Positions 50,497 through 64,000 of a DNA stretch of 64,000 nt are shown here, one piece after another; within the stretch, counting starts at the first letter, position 1, and each line of letters opens with the position of its first letter. The notes beneath the pieces are model-generated. The model searched no databases. It saw only the letters and a program-made list of their open reading frames with translations, and was not told the DNA's origin. Position numbers and translations under genes: made by a program. Source of the DNA: Hybos culiciformis (taxonomy: Eukaryota; Arthropoda; Insecta; Diptera; Hybotidae); contig OZ023273.1 of NCBI GenBank assembly GCA_964007475.1, positions 63,808,108 to 63,872,107 of the forward strand, in the 5' to 3' direction.

Positions 50497-53400
50497 TTGG
50501 ATAAAATTAATAAATGCATTAATATTTTAGATGAAATAAATATATAAATAATTATTTATTCTAAATATTTTTCATTCTAGAAATTGCTTTTCAATTCTGG
50601 GAGTAGTATTCCGAGAAATTATCTTTAAATATTTGGATTTTTCTTCTGAGAATTATTATAATTTTCTAATCTGTTCCGTCCCCTTATTGTATGTAATTCC
50701 GGATAATATTTTTTTTTGGAAATCTATACCCGGATACAATTTTTAGAAACGTAAATTGTAAGGACATATTTTATAAAAATACTAATTGGATGAACAACAT
50801 TTTTATACATAATTTTGTTATCTAAAATTAAATAAATACATATTTATGTCACTCAGACAACATTTGTTTTAATATTAATAGAAAGAAGTGAGAAGTTCTT
50901 TTAGTAAGATTTTCTTTTAATAAGTTCTTTTAGAAGTTCTTTTAGAATAACCTAAAAGCAATACAAAAAAGGGTTCTGCTATTGTGATTGATCCATTAGT
51001 TTTGTTCTGATCATAATGGTTTCAAACTTTGTACATATGTTCTTTGAAATTTGATTGGCAATTATTGGGTTAATATAATATTTTTTGTTAACTTCTACAA
51101 TAAATAATATCGAAATAATTTAATATTAATTGCGCACATATAAATTTATTTTATTTATTAATTAAATTTTTATATTAAATTGTGTGATCAAAAATTTATC
51201 TTTTTTTTTATTTCATATATTATAAATATAAACTATAAAATAATTTTCCTAAAATATTATCTCGTATTTTAAAGAAAACATTAATATTTTCATAAATGTG
51301 TGATATGCAGACATATAATTATGTTATAAAAATTTAAATTACGTCAAAACTTATATTGCGTAATTGATATTATGACTATATACCAACAAAATTCAGTAAT
51401 CAACCTTTCAACCGCATTGTATATTTTATAATTAATTTATTGTAAGTGTCCTACGACGCGTCAAACTCACAAAGTAAAAGTAAAATATTATTGAATTTAT
51501 AGTCTTATAGTTATAGAAAAATAAATTTGCTTATAAATAGTGTACAAATGCTAATATAGTTTATCTTGGCAGAGTATATAATGAACCGGTTGTTCAATTA
51601 ACTTTTAAACTAGTCCCGAAAAGGCAAAACACTAGTTAGTTTTGACCGATTTACACATATTTACATTCCCATTGACTAGTTCTAGGAAATACAAATTATT
51701 GTCCTTTTTCTTTTTGACCTTCTTTAATTACATTTTTTCTTTCCCTGTATCGAAGAAACTATTTCAATTTTTAATCATTTGGGGATTAGTTCCTTAATTA
51801 TTACTACTATGTAACTATATGCCGACTATTATTTCTTCTATTATTATTGTTACCTCAGACTACAAAGTCTGAAAGTCTTCTTTTTAACTTTTTTTGGTAA
51901 GAAAAGTTTGAAGGAAAAGAAAAAAAGTAAATTTCATATTTAAGAAATTAAAAAAATGTATATTAAGATCCGCTTTATTGATTCATCCAGATCAATAATT
52001 TATTTGCATCGCTTAAGAAATATAATGATTAACGCAATACTAACAGGTTACTCAATATACAATTAAATCCAATGCGTCGTATTTTGCTTTTCTCACAATT
52101 GATTGTTAATGTTAATTTCCGTAAGGTAGGTCAGGAAAATTAGAAAACGATCAGTAAATGAACTAAAAAAATTGTTAAATGTATAAGAATGATAAAAAAA
52201 TACTTAGAGTCGTATACGCGTATACCTGTAATTTATCTAATGGATTGACAACCACAAATAATAAATTGTTATTTTCGTGCGGTATTTAAGTTTATTTTTA
52301 TTGTTATTTAGATTAATTTTGATTAAGTATTATGACAAAAAAATGTATATGTACAGAAATGAATATTAATTGTGAATGTAATGTATGTACATTCTACTTA
52401 TATTTAAAATTACATTATGCAAAATATATCTTTTAGTTATTAAATTGCTGAAATTATCACAATTGTCTTTTTATTTTATACTTAATATCTATATTATGAT
52501 ATTTAAGTCTAAAGTGGAAGTTCAAATTCGAAAAATTATAGTTTTTAATAAATAAGTACATATATACAATTTAATTTCCATAAGTTAAAGTTCTTTTTAT
52601 TAAGTTATATATGTATATGAAACATCAAAGGAACAAGTTTAATTAATATATTATTAATTATTAGGATATCTGCGGCTCAAAACGTGATTTCTTATATATC
52701 AACAAAAATTTAATGTTTCGCATACACTCAAGAAGTTCACAAATTAAAAGTTAAAACCTATAATTTTTAAAGTTTTCAATAGTTTGTATATAATATTTCA
52801 ATAAATAATATTTACCATACAATCTTAACTTTTTTGACGTCATTTTGTATAATATATTATATACAATATACATATTATATTTATCAAAGTTGCAATAATA
52901 ATATTCATCATGATTATCTGATTTATTGCAATCACACAGGTGGACTTTTATATTGTAAAATGTTAATGTAATAAACTTTATTTGTAAGGGGAAAAACAAA
53001 AAATGCGAAAGTAAAAAAATTGAAAAGGAATTTTAAAAATAAATATCTTTTTAAAAAAGTTTATGTTTATTTTTTTATAATTATTATTATTATAAATTGG
53101 AATTCCCCAAATCCCGGTTGATTAGTATTTAGTTAACATATAAATATAAACATGTAGGTATATATAGTTTATATTTTTCTGTTATACGGAGAATTTTTAA
53201 TATACGCATATAACCAGATTGGAATGGTAAGTTTTTTAAAAACGATTTAATAATTTGTTTACTGATGCAAAAAAAAAAAAAAAATGAATAAAACTTCTAA
53301 AGAATTTTAGATGCGCTGCATTTTTCTTCTTATCTTCTAAACAAAAAAAAAGTGGTAAAATATGCTTTTAAAAGTTGTTATTCTTTGAAATTTGAGAGTT

Positions 53401-56400
53401 AAAAGGAGATACGTAAATGTATATATATCATAAAGTTGTTCTATTAGAATTAAGCTTTCAAAAATTGTTAATAACATACAAAAAATATATATATTATAAA
53501 TATTGACGAGATAAAATTTGTTAAAACTAAAACTAATTAAGATTTACATTGAAATGTCAAAATAAAAATAAAATTCTAAACATTATGTTATTTATAATTA
53601 TAATTTATATAGAATAAATATATTTTTTTTTTAAATTCCAGATGTCGAAGAGATATTATTAAGTTTTCAATAAGTTTTTTGATCCAAATAATAAAATATA
53701 CCTATTTATAATTTCATTCAATTTTAGATTTTTATTGCTCTAGTTATATATATAGTTTTACTACTTGTGTGAATATTTTGTTCTGATTAAAAACTTGAAT
53801 TTTGTATGAAAGTTATAATATTCAATAAATTAAATCCTATTTGAAAAATATTTTATACTTTGTAATTAATAAAATTTAATTGTTTATTACCATGTTCTCA
53901 ACTATAATAATAATAATAATAATTTTATTTTTATTGAAATAAGAAGTTTAAAGACAGAACATAGAAACAGTGTTTTTAATATTATTAAAATTATATCCAG
54001 AATATTCTAAAATTATTTTATTCATTAATTTTCAACAAATTTAAGCTTTAATAAAATACAAGTCCTGTAGTTATAGACGAGTTTAAACATATACCGACTC
54101 AGTACTCAGTATTGTGTTTTTTTTTACATAAAATGTAATATACTTAAAAAATTTTATAACGTTTGATGATTATTTTAATTATAGACTTAAAATTGAAATT
54201 CAATCCATATTATCTCTAAATTGTAATAAAAAAGTTATTTGGAGTACGTAAGTATAATAAACAAATAATTTTTTTTTAATGTAATTTGAGTACACAATAA
54301 AATCAAAAATCGTTTTTTTTTTGTAGAATATAATCCTTGCACCAGGATTAACTAAAATTAAGTGGAGTTTTGATCCACACTTCTTTTTTATAAGTTTTTT
54401 TTTTACATAATTTAAGGTATAAACTCAAAAAAATAAGATAAAATAAATCTTGTCTCCAAAGAGAAATGTTTTTTTTATCATAGAATGGTAACATATGTTT
54501 TTAATATTATAATCAATTTTAATTAAATCGTGTATCGTGTTTTAATTTTAATGAATGATTTAATTTTAATATATTGGTTTTTTTCCTTTCTCATCTGATT
54601 TATAACACCTGTTGCATTAACTCTGTTTATTTATTATAAAATATAAATAGTTTTAAAAGTATACATATTACATGCTTTTAAAGTCGGAAATGTCAAATGC
54701 AATTTACCTATATTAATAACTTAAACTTTTCTATAATAATTTATGTGGTAGAAAATATTTCGAAAGTAGTATAATATTACTTGCATAATAAAATATTGTT
54801 CTTAATGAAAATTGCATAATATGAAAAGTTACTTTTGTACTATAAAGATTTTATTTTAATTTCACCTCGTTTTAGTTATTTTTTAATGAACGATTAAAAA
54901 TTAATATTCCTTATTATTCAGACTCGTATAATATGTTTTTTTTTGTAATTAGAAAATAATTATTTCACTCATGACGTTTTTTGACTCTATGTATGATTTG
55001 TATAAACATTAAAAAGTATAGAATGTACATTGTATGCACAGTTTATTATTTGCTTTAGTTTTTTGAAATATATATTTATTTATATTGCCTAGTCATGGTA
55101 ATATTTTATTTAATTTTTTTTAATTTTTTTTTTAGTTATTTTGATACTATTAAAATAATTACTATTTTAATAATTGAGATTATTTGCATTCCACGTAGAA
55201 TACGTCAATGAGAGAATTACTATTTCTTTTCTTTTTTTTTATCACAACTTTTACTAAGTTTACAATATTATTGTTGTTTTGTTTATATAATTACATGTAA
55301 TATTTTTTTGCAGCTGTCTGAAATGAAAGAAAGGAAATATTCTATTAGAAAATATTTTATTAAATATATATAAAAAAAAATAAAATATTGAAAGAAATAA
55401 TCTATATAAATTGAAAGAAATAATTTATTAAATTATTTAAATAATGTCATTATAGAAATATATTAAAAATGAAAAATGAAAAATTTAAGTATGGTATAAT
55501 TTTGATCAATTCATATACCAGTTAAGACTACTCAGTTACCTAAAACGATCAAAAATAAAGAAGATGATATAAGACGACGATTCCAAGAAACCAAAAAAAT
55601 ATGCTTCTTGTATATGGTTTTTCATACCATCATTATCTCTTTAGAAATTCATGTTTTAAATATTTACTATTGTTCTTATTCTAACAACAACCTGATAAAT
55701 AATTATAATATTTAAATATGTAAACAAAATAATATGTGTAAATAAAAAAATAAATAAATATATTTAATTTAAGTACATTGTAAATAAATTAATTAAAATT
55801 TAAATAATAATAATAATTATATTATGACCGCATCTTCTGTTAGCATCATTAATACATTTTGTTGTAAAAAGACTGAAAAGGTATAATAATACTACGGTGA
55901 AAATTGTATCATAATCCTAATAAGAGACTTTATGTATAATTAAAGAGAGTATTATTATTTAGAAACCTATTACTAAGCTATTATTAAGTATTTAAAAAAC
56001 AATGTTCAGTTTGTAAATGTTAAATGTTTCCATTCATATTAGAATTTATAATCCAGAAAATTTGATTCAAGCAATTTAAAATTCTATAAACATCGTTACA
56101 TACTTTATAATATCCTCATTGATGTCAGTCAATAAAGAAAATTAAACAATTAATTTAAACAATTCGATTGTAGTTTTCACACTCAGCGCAGAGATTAATT
56201 ATTTTCGAATAGTGTTTAGAAAGATTTTATACAATCAATATTTTATACCGAACCTATTTTTATTTAAAGTATTTGCTACAAAAAACATGTAATATTACTA
56301 TGAAATAAAAATTATTAGATAAGATAACATTGTATGTTAGCAACTTAAAAACTCTATTTATAAACTATTATTTTTAAATTGTAGAGTCATTCTCAGCTGT

Positions 56401-59400
56401 CATATGCACAAGAGAAATTTCAATTTTCATTATTTTCACATTTTTACAACAAATATTCTATTGTTTTAAATGATAATGTGTAATTAACGAATTACAGAAT
56501 AAGTTAAAATCATGATAGTTGTATTGTATAGTGTATGCATAGTGATAAAAATAATCATTCAAAAGGATTAATTATTCCTCACTCGGCTAGTACAAAAAAA
56601 AAAAATTTGCCAATGTCATTAGAAATATTATAAAAATACTCGTTACTATAATAACAATTGGACAAATTTCGTTTTGATATAAAAGTATAGAATGCAAAGG
56701 GAGAAATTTTTAGAAACAATTTAAATACGATAAAATAAAATTTATGTTCTTACAATATTCACTCTGCATTAACTATTTTTTCGATGTGAATTAAATTTTC
56801 GTATTGTATTAGGAAATAATAGATAATAATCTTATTTAGATTTATATTCTATGTTTGGAGCTCTTAGCAAAAAATAATTAATTAAGCAAGTACATATTAA
56901 AAAATTTTCATCATTTTATTATTTCATAATAAAATGTTTTTTGTTTATTATCACCAGCTAGATATTATTACAATAATAAATCAATTTTGCTGGGTTTGAT
57001 GTTTTTATTTTTATTTTTATGTTTTTGTTTTTATAATTTCTTATTTTTATAATAAAATTTTGATGGATCACTGTAGCTAAGTTGGAGCATGTCAGTGAAT
57101 CTAATTAAAAAAAGCATATAATATTTAATTTGAGTCATTTATTTGTGAAAATAATATTCCTTGAAAATTATATAGTATTATAATTATATGCATTTGATGG
57201 TTAATAAACTTTATAATTATTTAATATTATGGTGTATAATTATCGATAAAAATGTACCTATAAGTATTTTGAACCCAGGTGCAATAAAATGAAATAATAT
57301 CTATAATAAAACTAAAATTATTTACATATCTTCTGCATAGTTGTGTACAGAGGTATTATATTATATTATAAACATAATAATAAAACAAAAATTGTATTCA
57401 AATGGTACTGAAAAATGAATAATTTTATGTAATTTCTAAAAGTTTAGAATTAAGATTTCTATTAAATTATTATAATACATCTTTATTTTGAACAATTATT
57501 TTTTGATATAATAATGTTAATGTATATCTATCATATTAATTAAACTAGTTCTAAATTTAGAACATTATATATAATAAATTATCATTTTGATATCACATTG
57601 ATTAAATTTATTGAATATGATGTTTTCTTATTGAACTGAACATAACAGCGTCTCAATTTTTGCATTTATGTAAATTTAGCTGTCATATTTAGCGTCCCTC
57701 CATCTCTAATATATAAACTCAAAAATTATGTAAATATATATTTTTAATACTTATACACAATTAATTTATGAGGGGCGAAACGAAACTTTAAATACCCCGA
57801 TAATCAAAATATTTATCAGCAATTTAAAGATATGAACTACTATTAATATCAATTTTCTTATTTTTATTTTTTTGACACGTTCCAGATATAAAAAAAATGT
57901 GTAATATATATATTTATATGTATAAATTTGTTGACAGCATTTTCAAATATATTAAATAACATCGTACAAATCTATATGTACACTCGTATATATTTATTTA
58001 CTACAGTTTGTGTAGTTTACAGTTTTTAAACTGTATTGCACTTTTTCATGAAAACTTATTATCTGTTTGATAAGATAAACTCAATTTTTATACTATACTA
58101 TGTAGTAAAATTTTACGAGTAAGTATGTAAATATTAAGCACTTAATAGAAATCTGATATTTTTGAAAAATGAAAAAAATAATAATGTCTAGCCTTTTCAA
58201 TCAAACACAATGGTTACATATATATATTGTTGTGTATGAAATATCAAGTTAATAAAATAATGATATTTGAAAAAAAAATTTAAAAAGATAAAAATATGAT
58301 GGCTCAGTTAAAAAATGTATAATAAATAAATATAAATTATAAATGTAATGATTTCAAAATTTATAAAAGTTTCCAATCATGACTATTTATATTTTTAATT
58401 TTTTTAATTAAATTTTTGATTTTACGTTTTTTCAAGTTTTTTATGGTGTTAATTAAAATATAATTATATATAGTTTAAGTTTAAGAAGAATTGCATGATT
58501 ATATAGAATATTAACTATGTTTTATAAGTTTAAAATACATTTATACTTTGTCTAATTTTAGGTCCAGAGAAATTATAAAAGTGGCTTTATTTTGTGAATA
58601 CATCAAGAAAGTATTTTAGAAAATTCAGCTTATTTCTATAAAGGAGTAAAATAGAGGATGAAAGTTTGTATGGAAATCGCACACGTTGAAATCTCATAAT
58701 CATAATATTATTATTATTATTATTATTATTTTTTTTTTAATTTTTAAGTGTTATTTTTTTAGTGTTGTGGTAGCGAAAGGGTTTAAAGAAACATTTTTGA
58801 TTATAAAATTTATGATAAAGAAATTCAACAACCTTATACAGATTGATATGGTAAAGTAAGTCACTCATAAAGAACAAAGTACGATTGATTTAATTTAATA
58901 AATATACTTATAAAAATATTGTGTAGGTAACCTACAAAAAAAGAACATAGTACAGCTTCATAAACTCGAAAATATGTACAGAAAAAACGTAATTTTAAAA
59001 TAATAACATTCGAAAAAAAAATATCAGAGTAAATTTTTTTTCCACAGAAGTATGATTTTTAATTAAACCATCATCGTAATTTTGATTAATTTAGGGGAGT
59101 TTAAAATTTATTTTTTATCTAATTGCATTCCATATAACATACCTATACATATTATTATATATATATTTTTTTTCATTTATGACAAGCATATTGTGTGCGA
59201 TTTAAGTGCTCATAATTGCGTATCAAATAATTAATGTTTTACAATTTTTTTATTATTATATTATTTTTTTTTCAATTTGTGTTATTTTTATCAGAAACAA
59301 ATTCCATTATTTATCATTATACAATTAAAATTACAACATTTTATTGAAAAAAGTTAAATTAATTACTTTACTTTTGCCTTTAGGTTATTCTGTCTTGTAA

Positions 59401-59739
59401 TTTTTATTGTTTTTTTTTTAACCGAAACGCGGATTTTAAAGTGTTTTAATAATTTAAAGTAGTTATGAGAATTTATATGATAAAATCTGTTGGATAAAAA
59501 CGTGACTTCTCCATTTTTTTTTCAGGAATAAGTTTATATTTTGATATGAAATATGTTGCGGCGTCCGTAAGCCAATAAAAAAACCATTGTGTTACTATTT
59601 AAATTCCTATAATAAATAATACTATACATACATATATATTGATTAAAGAATTTATTTTTCTGCAAAGAATTTATAACTTTTGACCTATGATTTTTATTCG
59701 TATTATTTTAATTTATATATCATGTGCTTATTTATAATA
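50497..59739. other. 9-kb gene-free AT-rich region
   Basis: AT-rich DNA with microsatellites such as (ATT)n near 58708-58728 and TA runs near 59155-59167. No exon, RNA gene or transposon end that I can support. All open frames are short and low in complexity. Confidence 0.45.
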
Positions 59740-60285
59740 ACTTCGCTACACTTCAGGTTAGCAACCATGAATTTCTTGGTTTGAAAGTAGGTTAGCGAAT
59801 GGGGTGACACACTTATAAAAGATGGTTTGGTTTGAAATTAAAAAAAAATACTTTGTAAAATTAAAAAAAAATTCTTTGTAAAATAAAATTTTATTTTTTC
59901 GTAATTTAAAAAAAAAAAATGAATTTTTTTAATTTAAAGAAAAAATGGAAAATAAAAATAATATTAAATTTTTTTTTAAAAATATTTTAATTTATTTTCT
60001 TTTTTGACAACCTACAATTTATTATTATTTTTTTTATATCGAAGCATTTTAAAGTATGATTTTTTCTGTAAATTTTCTGCAAATTGACAGGTTATACCTT
60101 TTTTTTTTTGAAATGCAATAAAACTATGTAGTAAAATTTCTAGGTTTGTGTCGAACCGACTTTCAAACCATGAAAAAAAAAAAAAAAAAAAATTATATGG
60201 CAAACCAAGTACCAAACACAGAACGAACCTATTTTTTTCTGCAAAACACGGAATTCTGTGTTTGTAACCTGAAGTGTAGCGAAGT
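59740..60285. mobile_element. Inverted-repeat element, left copy of a head-to-head pair
   Basis: The 546-base unit begins ACTTCGCTACACTTCAGGTT and ends with the inverted copy of the same 21 bases, so it has its own terminal inverted repeats. TA lies at both outer edges, compatible with a TA target as in Tc1/mariner-type elements. The interior has poly-A and poly-T tracts and no transposase. The next unit is its mirror image. Confidence 0.8.
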
Positions 60286-60289
60286 TATA

Positions 60290-60832
60290 ACTTCGCTACA
60301 CTTCAGGTTACAAACACAGAATTCCATGTTTTGCAGAAAAAAATGGGTTCGTTCTGTGTTTGGTACTTGGTTTGCCATATAAATTTTTTTTTTTTTTTTC
60401 ATGGTTTGAAAGTAGGTTCGACACAAACCTAGAAATTTTACTACATAGTTTTATTGCATTTCAAAAAAAAAAAGGTATAACCTGTCAATTTGCAGAAAAT
60501 TTACAGAAAAAATCATACTTTAAAATGCTTCGATATAAAAAAAATAATAATAAATTGTAGGTTGTCAAAAAAGAAAATAAATTAAAATATTTTTAAAAAA
60601 AAATTGAATATTATTTTTATTTTCCATTTTTTCTTTAAATTAAAAAAATTAATTTTTTTTTTTTAAATTACCAAAAATTTAATATTTTTTGTACAAAGAA
60701 TTTTTTTTTAATTTTACAAAGTATTTTTTTTTAATTTCAAACCAAACCATCTTTTATAAGTGTGTCACCCCATTCGCTAACCTATTTTCAAACCAAGAAA
60801 TTCATGGTTGCTAACCTGTAGTGTAGCGGAGT
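60290..60832. mobile_element. Inverted-repeat element, right copy of a head-to-head pair
   Basis: This 543-base unit is an almost exact inverted copy of 59740-60285, from the shared centre (TTATAA, 60285-60290) to the outer end. The outer terminus has a few mismatches (GTAGTGTAGCGGAGT against GAAGTGTAGCGAAGT in the left copy). The reading frames on the two strands mirror each other and are not genes. Confidence 0.85.
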
Positions 60833-63800
60833 TATTAAATACAATTCGTTAAATGATGGTTTACTTACATTACATACGATATAAATTTATGATTTAATAA
60901 TTAAAGAAAAACTCAAGTGGTAGTTTTTCTTCACTTATTCAAGAAAGCTTCTAGGTAAGAATTGTACATATATATTTTTTTTCTTTTAACATGTTCTAAT
61001 CTTCTTGGACTTTATAATTATAATATATGTCCGTCCACTAAAATGCTTGTATAGCTTATAAACTGTCTAATTGATTTTAATTTTTTATTTATGCCAAAAT
61101 ATACGATAGTTTAATATCACCTTAACTAGAAGATTATATTCTACTGTATTGGGTTTGTGAGTAAGATGTTCGCAACCATCCCATGGGTATAAATAATTTC
61201 CATATAAACTCTTGTATTTTATATTGAAGAACGTGAATGATCTGTTTAGAAATAGGCTGTAATGCTGTATCTAAATTAAAATGTTGAAAACGACGGATCT
61301 CATATTTCATTTATAAGGAACTGTTAACTGTTAATTTAAAACAAAATGTTTTCATTACTTTGGAGGTGGAAAACAATTAATTGATAAAAACGCATATTTT
61401 GTGTTAATCTTATTTTGAAGGTTATTCTATTTTTATTTTAAACTTTTCGAAAGTTAACTAAATAACTATTTTGGTTATTAAAACAAATAAAATGTATACT
61501 GTACATATTTTCAATTACATATCTTAATATTTAAAAGTACGAATACAAAATACTAATGTTTATGTTTTATAATCACAAAAGTAAATAACAATAAATACTT
61601 AAACCTTAAAGCAAAGTTTATATCTAAGCCCTTTTCATTTCATTGAATTAGTTATTTGAACCTTATTATATATGCTTTGTGTGACATAAAGAATTTTTTT
61701 TTGATAACAAGCTTTTAAAACTTGATTTAATCAAATATATACTTACATTAAACATATAACTTTTCCATAACTTATTTATATACCTATTTTGCTACCGTAT
61801 TAGGTTGTTCATAAAATACGTTGAATTATTACTCATTTGGTGTTTTTGTTTTGTTTTTATTCAAAAACATGTAACTCTAAAACAGGTAGTTAAAAGTCAA
61901 CAAAAATATTATTTTCCGCTAAATGCATAAAAACGTGAATATCCAATCAAGTTCCGAAATTGAATATTTTAAATTTAAAAATTATTAATTTCAATTTAAG
62001 ACATTTGAGGGTATTTTTTTTTGAATTCCTAATAATTCTGAAATTATACATAAATTAACATGTTAATGAAACGTTTCCGAATGAAATACATACTTAAAAT
62101 TCTTCTGCGTTTAACTTTTCCATTTATCTAAAATTACAAGTTATACTCTTAAAAGTATAATGAAAGTTGTACTCTTAAAAGTCTGGAAAGTATGTACGGT
62201 AAGGTACCTGATAATTAATATATTACTTTTAAACGTCAATTTAATAAAAAAAAATTATATAATATAGAATGTTAATTGGTGACAACGTTAGATGTTTTTA
62301 TAACTTTCTGCCATGCTTCAATTAGTTTTAAATCCATATAGATACTGAAGATCTGATAATTTAGAAAATGTTATTTATGATAATTCATATCTGTTTTTTT
62401 TTTTATTCCGGAATTGATTTTATTTTTAATTTGACCTAATTAATTTAAAAAGCATTAAAAGGTGAAGAAATAAGCCATGATTAAATTTTAATTTTTTTAC
62501 AAAAACTAGATTTTTAAACAAGTAAAATGTTAAATTAATAATTAAGGTGGTAATCTTAATCGGAAATGGAAATATAAAATAAGAAATATATTCGCAGTTA
62601 AGCAGACGCAATTATAAAATATTTTTATGCTTTTCTTTTAAAAGTTCAGGTAAGTTTTTTTTTTCGATTTGCTTTTAGCATCACAAAATAAAAACATATA
62701 CCTTACTATCTCAAATATATAATATACCTGTTTTGGAGATTAAACCAGTTTTGCGGAATTGTTGGCCCAATTTTGAAAATAAATAATAGACAAACTAAAC
62801 AGCAAATGTTCGCTCATTCATTTGAAAGCTTTTGTTCATTTAATTATTTTATCAAAAATCATTACAGCGTACTGCTAGATATTGGTGTTCACATGTTATT
62901 TTGGTTGTAGGATTGTGTAATATTAAGATTCTCCTCGCCTTGTAGTTCTTATTGTTATTGTGGAAACTTATTAGCTCAAAAACGGAAATTTGATGAACAT
63001 TCTTCAGTAATAATAATTTTGTTGAAAGCTTAATTAAAGGATAAACAAATATTTAACCTTCGTCCACCTACTTGTACAACTGTCAACTGGTATTTTATTT
63101 GATTTTTTGTATCCTTTTTAAATTGTCTCATATAAATAAAAACTTTAAGATTCCTTAATCCATATCGACACATGTGTATTTTATTAATTTTTTTTTTGTC
63201 ATATATAATACATTATATATGTGATTTTTTTGAAAGGATGTTACCAAAACGACATATCCATTAGAAATTGCATGCTTATAAATTGAAAATCCATATATGT
63301 ATTTGTCTATATAAAAAGTCGATAATCATATTTCTTTGGAAAAATTATAAAGAAATGTATAAAAAGTATTTTCCAATATTTTCATTAATATTATGAAATT
63401 GTCATAAATTTATATAAAATATCTTAATAAAGTAAAAAAGAATGAGTAATTTTGGATAAAAAGAATAAAAGATATTTTTCAGTGCTTAATCTTAATTTAA
63501 ACAAGGATTATATTACTATAACTAATTAAAGTACTTACAAAACAACTTTGACATTAAACCGATTTAACATTTAATATTAATAATCTATTTGGGTTTCCCA
63601 GATTTTTTATACTTAATATTTATTATTCAAAGCCATGATTTTACAATTTATGCATATCAAAGTTTATTTTGCGAATTCAATAAAATGTTATTCATACTTA
63701 TTTTTTTCCAATTGATGACTTAACGGAATTCTACAATATTTTGTTATTCGATCTAAAGCTTAAACATAAAATCGCAATAAAATGCTGTCCTTGTATTGTA

Positions 63801-64000
63801 GATATATATCTAATTAATACATATATTGTATATTAAACTAAATGTTGACAAAAACAATATAATGAAACGTGATAAATACGCAAAGCTTGTACATATTTTT
63901 CTAGCTTACGGTTATGATTTGCATAAAGAAAAAGTCAAACAGGTACCTAAGTAAAATTAATAATTATTTGTTTATTGTATTTTCTTCGTATTCACAATTG
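60833..64000. other. Gene-free AT-rich region to the window end
   Basis: I see AT-rich DNA with poly-T runs and no supported exon or RNA gene. A short direct repeat, TACTCTTAAAAGT, lies near 62143 and 62170. Confidence 0.45.

Noticed and set aside
60012..60560. Four mirror-image open frames of 65-78 residues with polyPhe or polyLys runs
   Set aside because: They come from the two arms of the palindromic transposon read on both strands. They have homopolymer-coded runs and no domain.
1..64000. tRNA, rRNA, CRISPR array or bacterial-type signals
   Set aside because: I looked for GGTTCRANNCC-type T-loops on both strands and for evenly spaced repeats and found none that fit. Near matches such as GGTTCGATTG at about 4243 lack a cloverleaf.

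Overview
The window looks like nuclear DNA of an insect, probably a holometabolous one. It is very AT-rich. The genes have short exons with GT-AG introns, two tandem genes carry the arthropod ZAD domain in front of C2H2 zinc fingers, and one receptor is full of polyAsn, polyAsp and polyGln tracts. There are no operons, ribosome binding sites or CRISPR arrays, and I found no tRNA or rRNA gene. I cannot name the species. All functional names rest on motif and family recognition by eye; no search was run.

Left part (1-18 kb), gene-bearing. A candidate gene start on the minus strand (1169 leftward) sits back to back with Tim9b/TIMM10B, a small Tim chaperone of the mitochondrial intermembrane space in three exons (1756-2408). 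Tim9b converges on Nmdmc/MTHFD2, the mitochondrial methylenetetrahydrofolate dehydrogenase/cyclohydrolase (minus strand, 2830-7333). Its first exon, coding for a mitochondrial leader, can be placed about 3 kb upstream of the catalytic exons and joins them in frame. That intron carries a fold-back element. Next come two tandem ZAD-C2H2 zinc-finger genes (11101-13964 and 14760-17952). Both have six exons with matching intron positions and phases, so they are a local duplication. The second copy has a small inverted-repeat transposon in intron 2.

Middle (18-27 kb). There is no intact gene. A decayed non-LTR retrotransposon reverse transcriptase (23575-24819) lies just before a 1752-bp element with 13-bp terminal inverted repeats and a perfect 8-bp target-site duplication (25019-26770). 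A second 159-bp element with its own 8-bp duplication is nested inside it.

Right part (27-64 kb). This is mostly extremely AT-rich non-coding DNA with microsatellites. The only large gene is an orphan class A (rhodopsin-like) GPCR of 948 residues in one open frame (38316-41162, minus strand). It has a low-complexity insertion of about 285 residues where extracellular loop 1 should be, and a DTW in place of DRY. The 2.7 kb upstream is strongly A-rich on the coding strand and may be a long leader or promoter. Further right are a 76-bp tandem duplication (50345-50496), a repeat-like patch (49745-50340), and a 1.1-kb head-to-head palindrome made of two copies of one inverted-repeat element (59740-60832).

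The genes do not form one pathway. Tim9b and Nmdmc both act in mitochondria, and the ZAD proteins are probably nuclear transcription factors. The most notable signals are the nested transposons with intact target-site duplications, the giant palindrome, the divergence of DNA-contacting residues between the ZAD paralogues, and the unusual receptor architecture.
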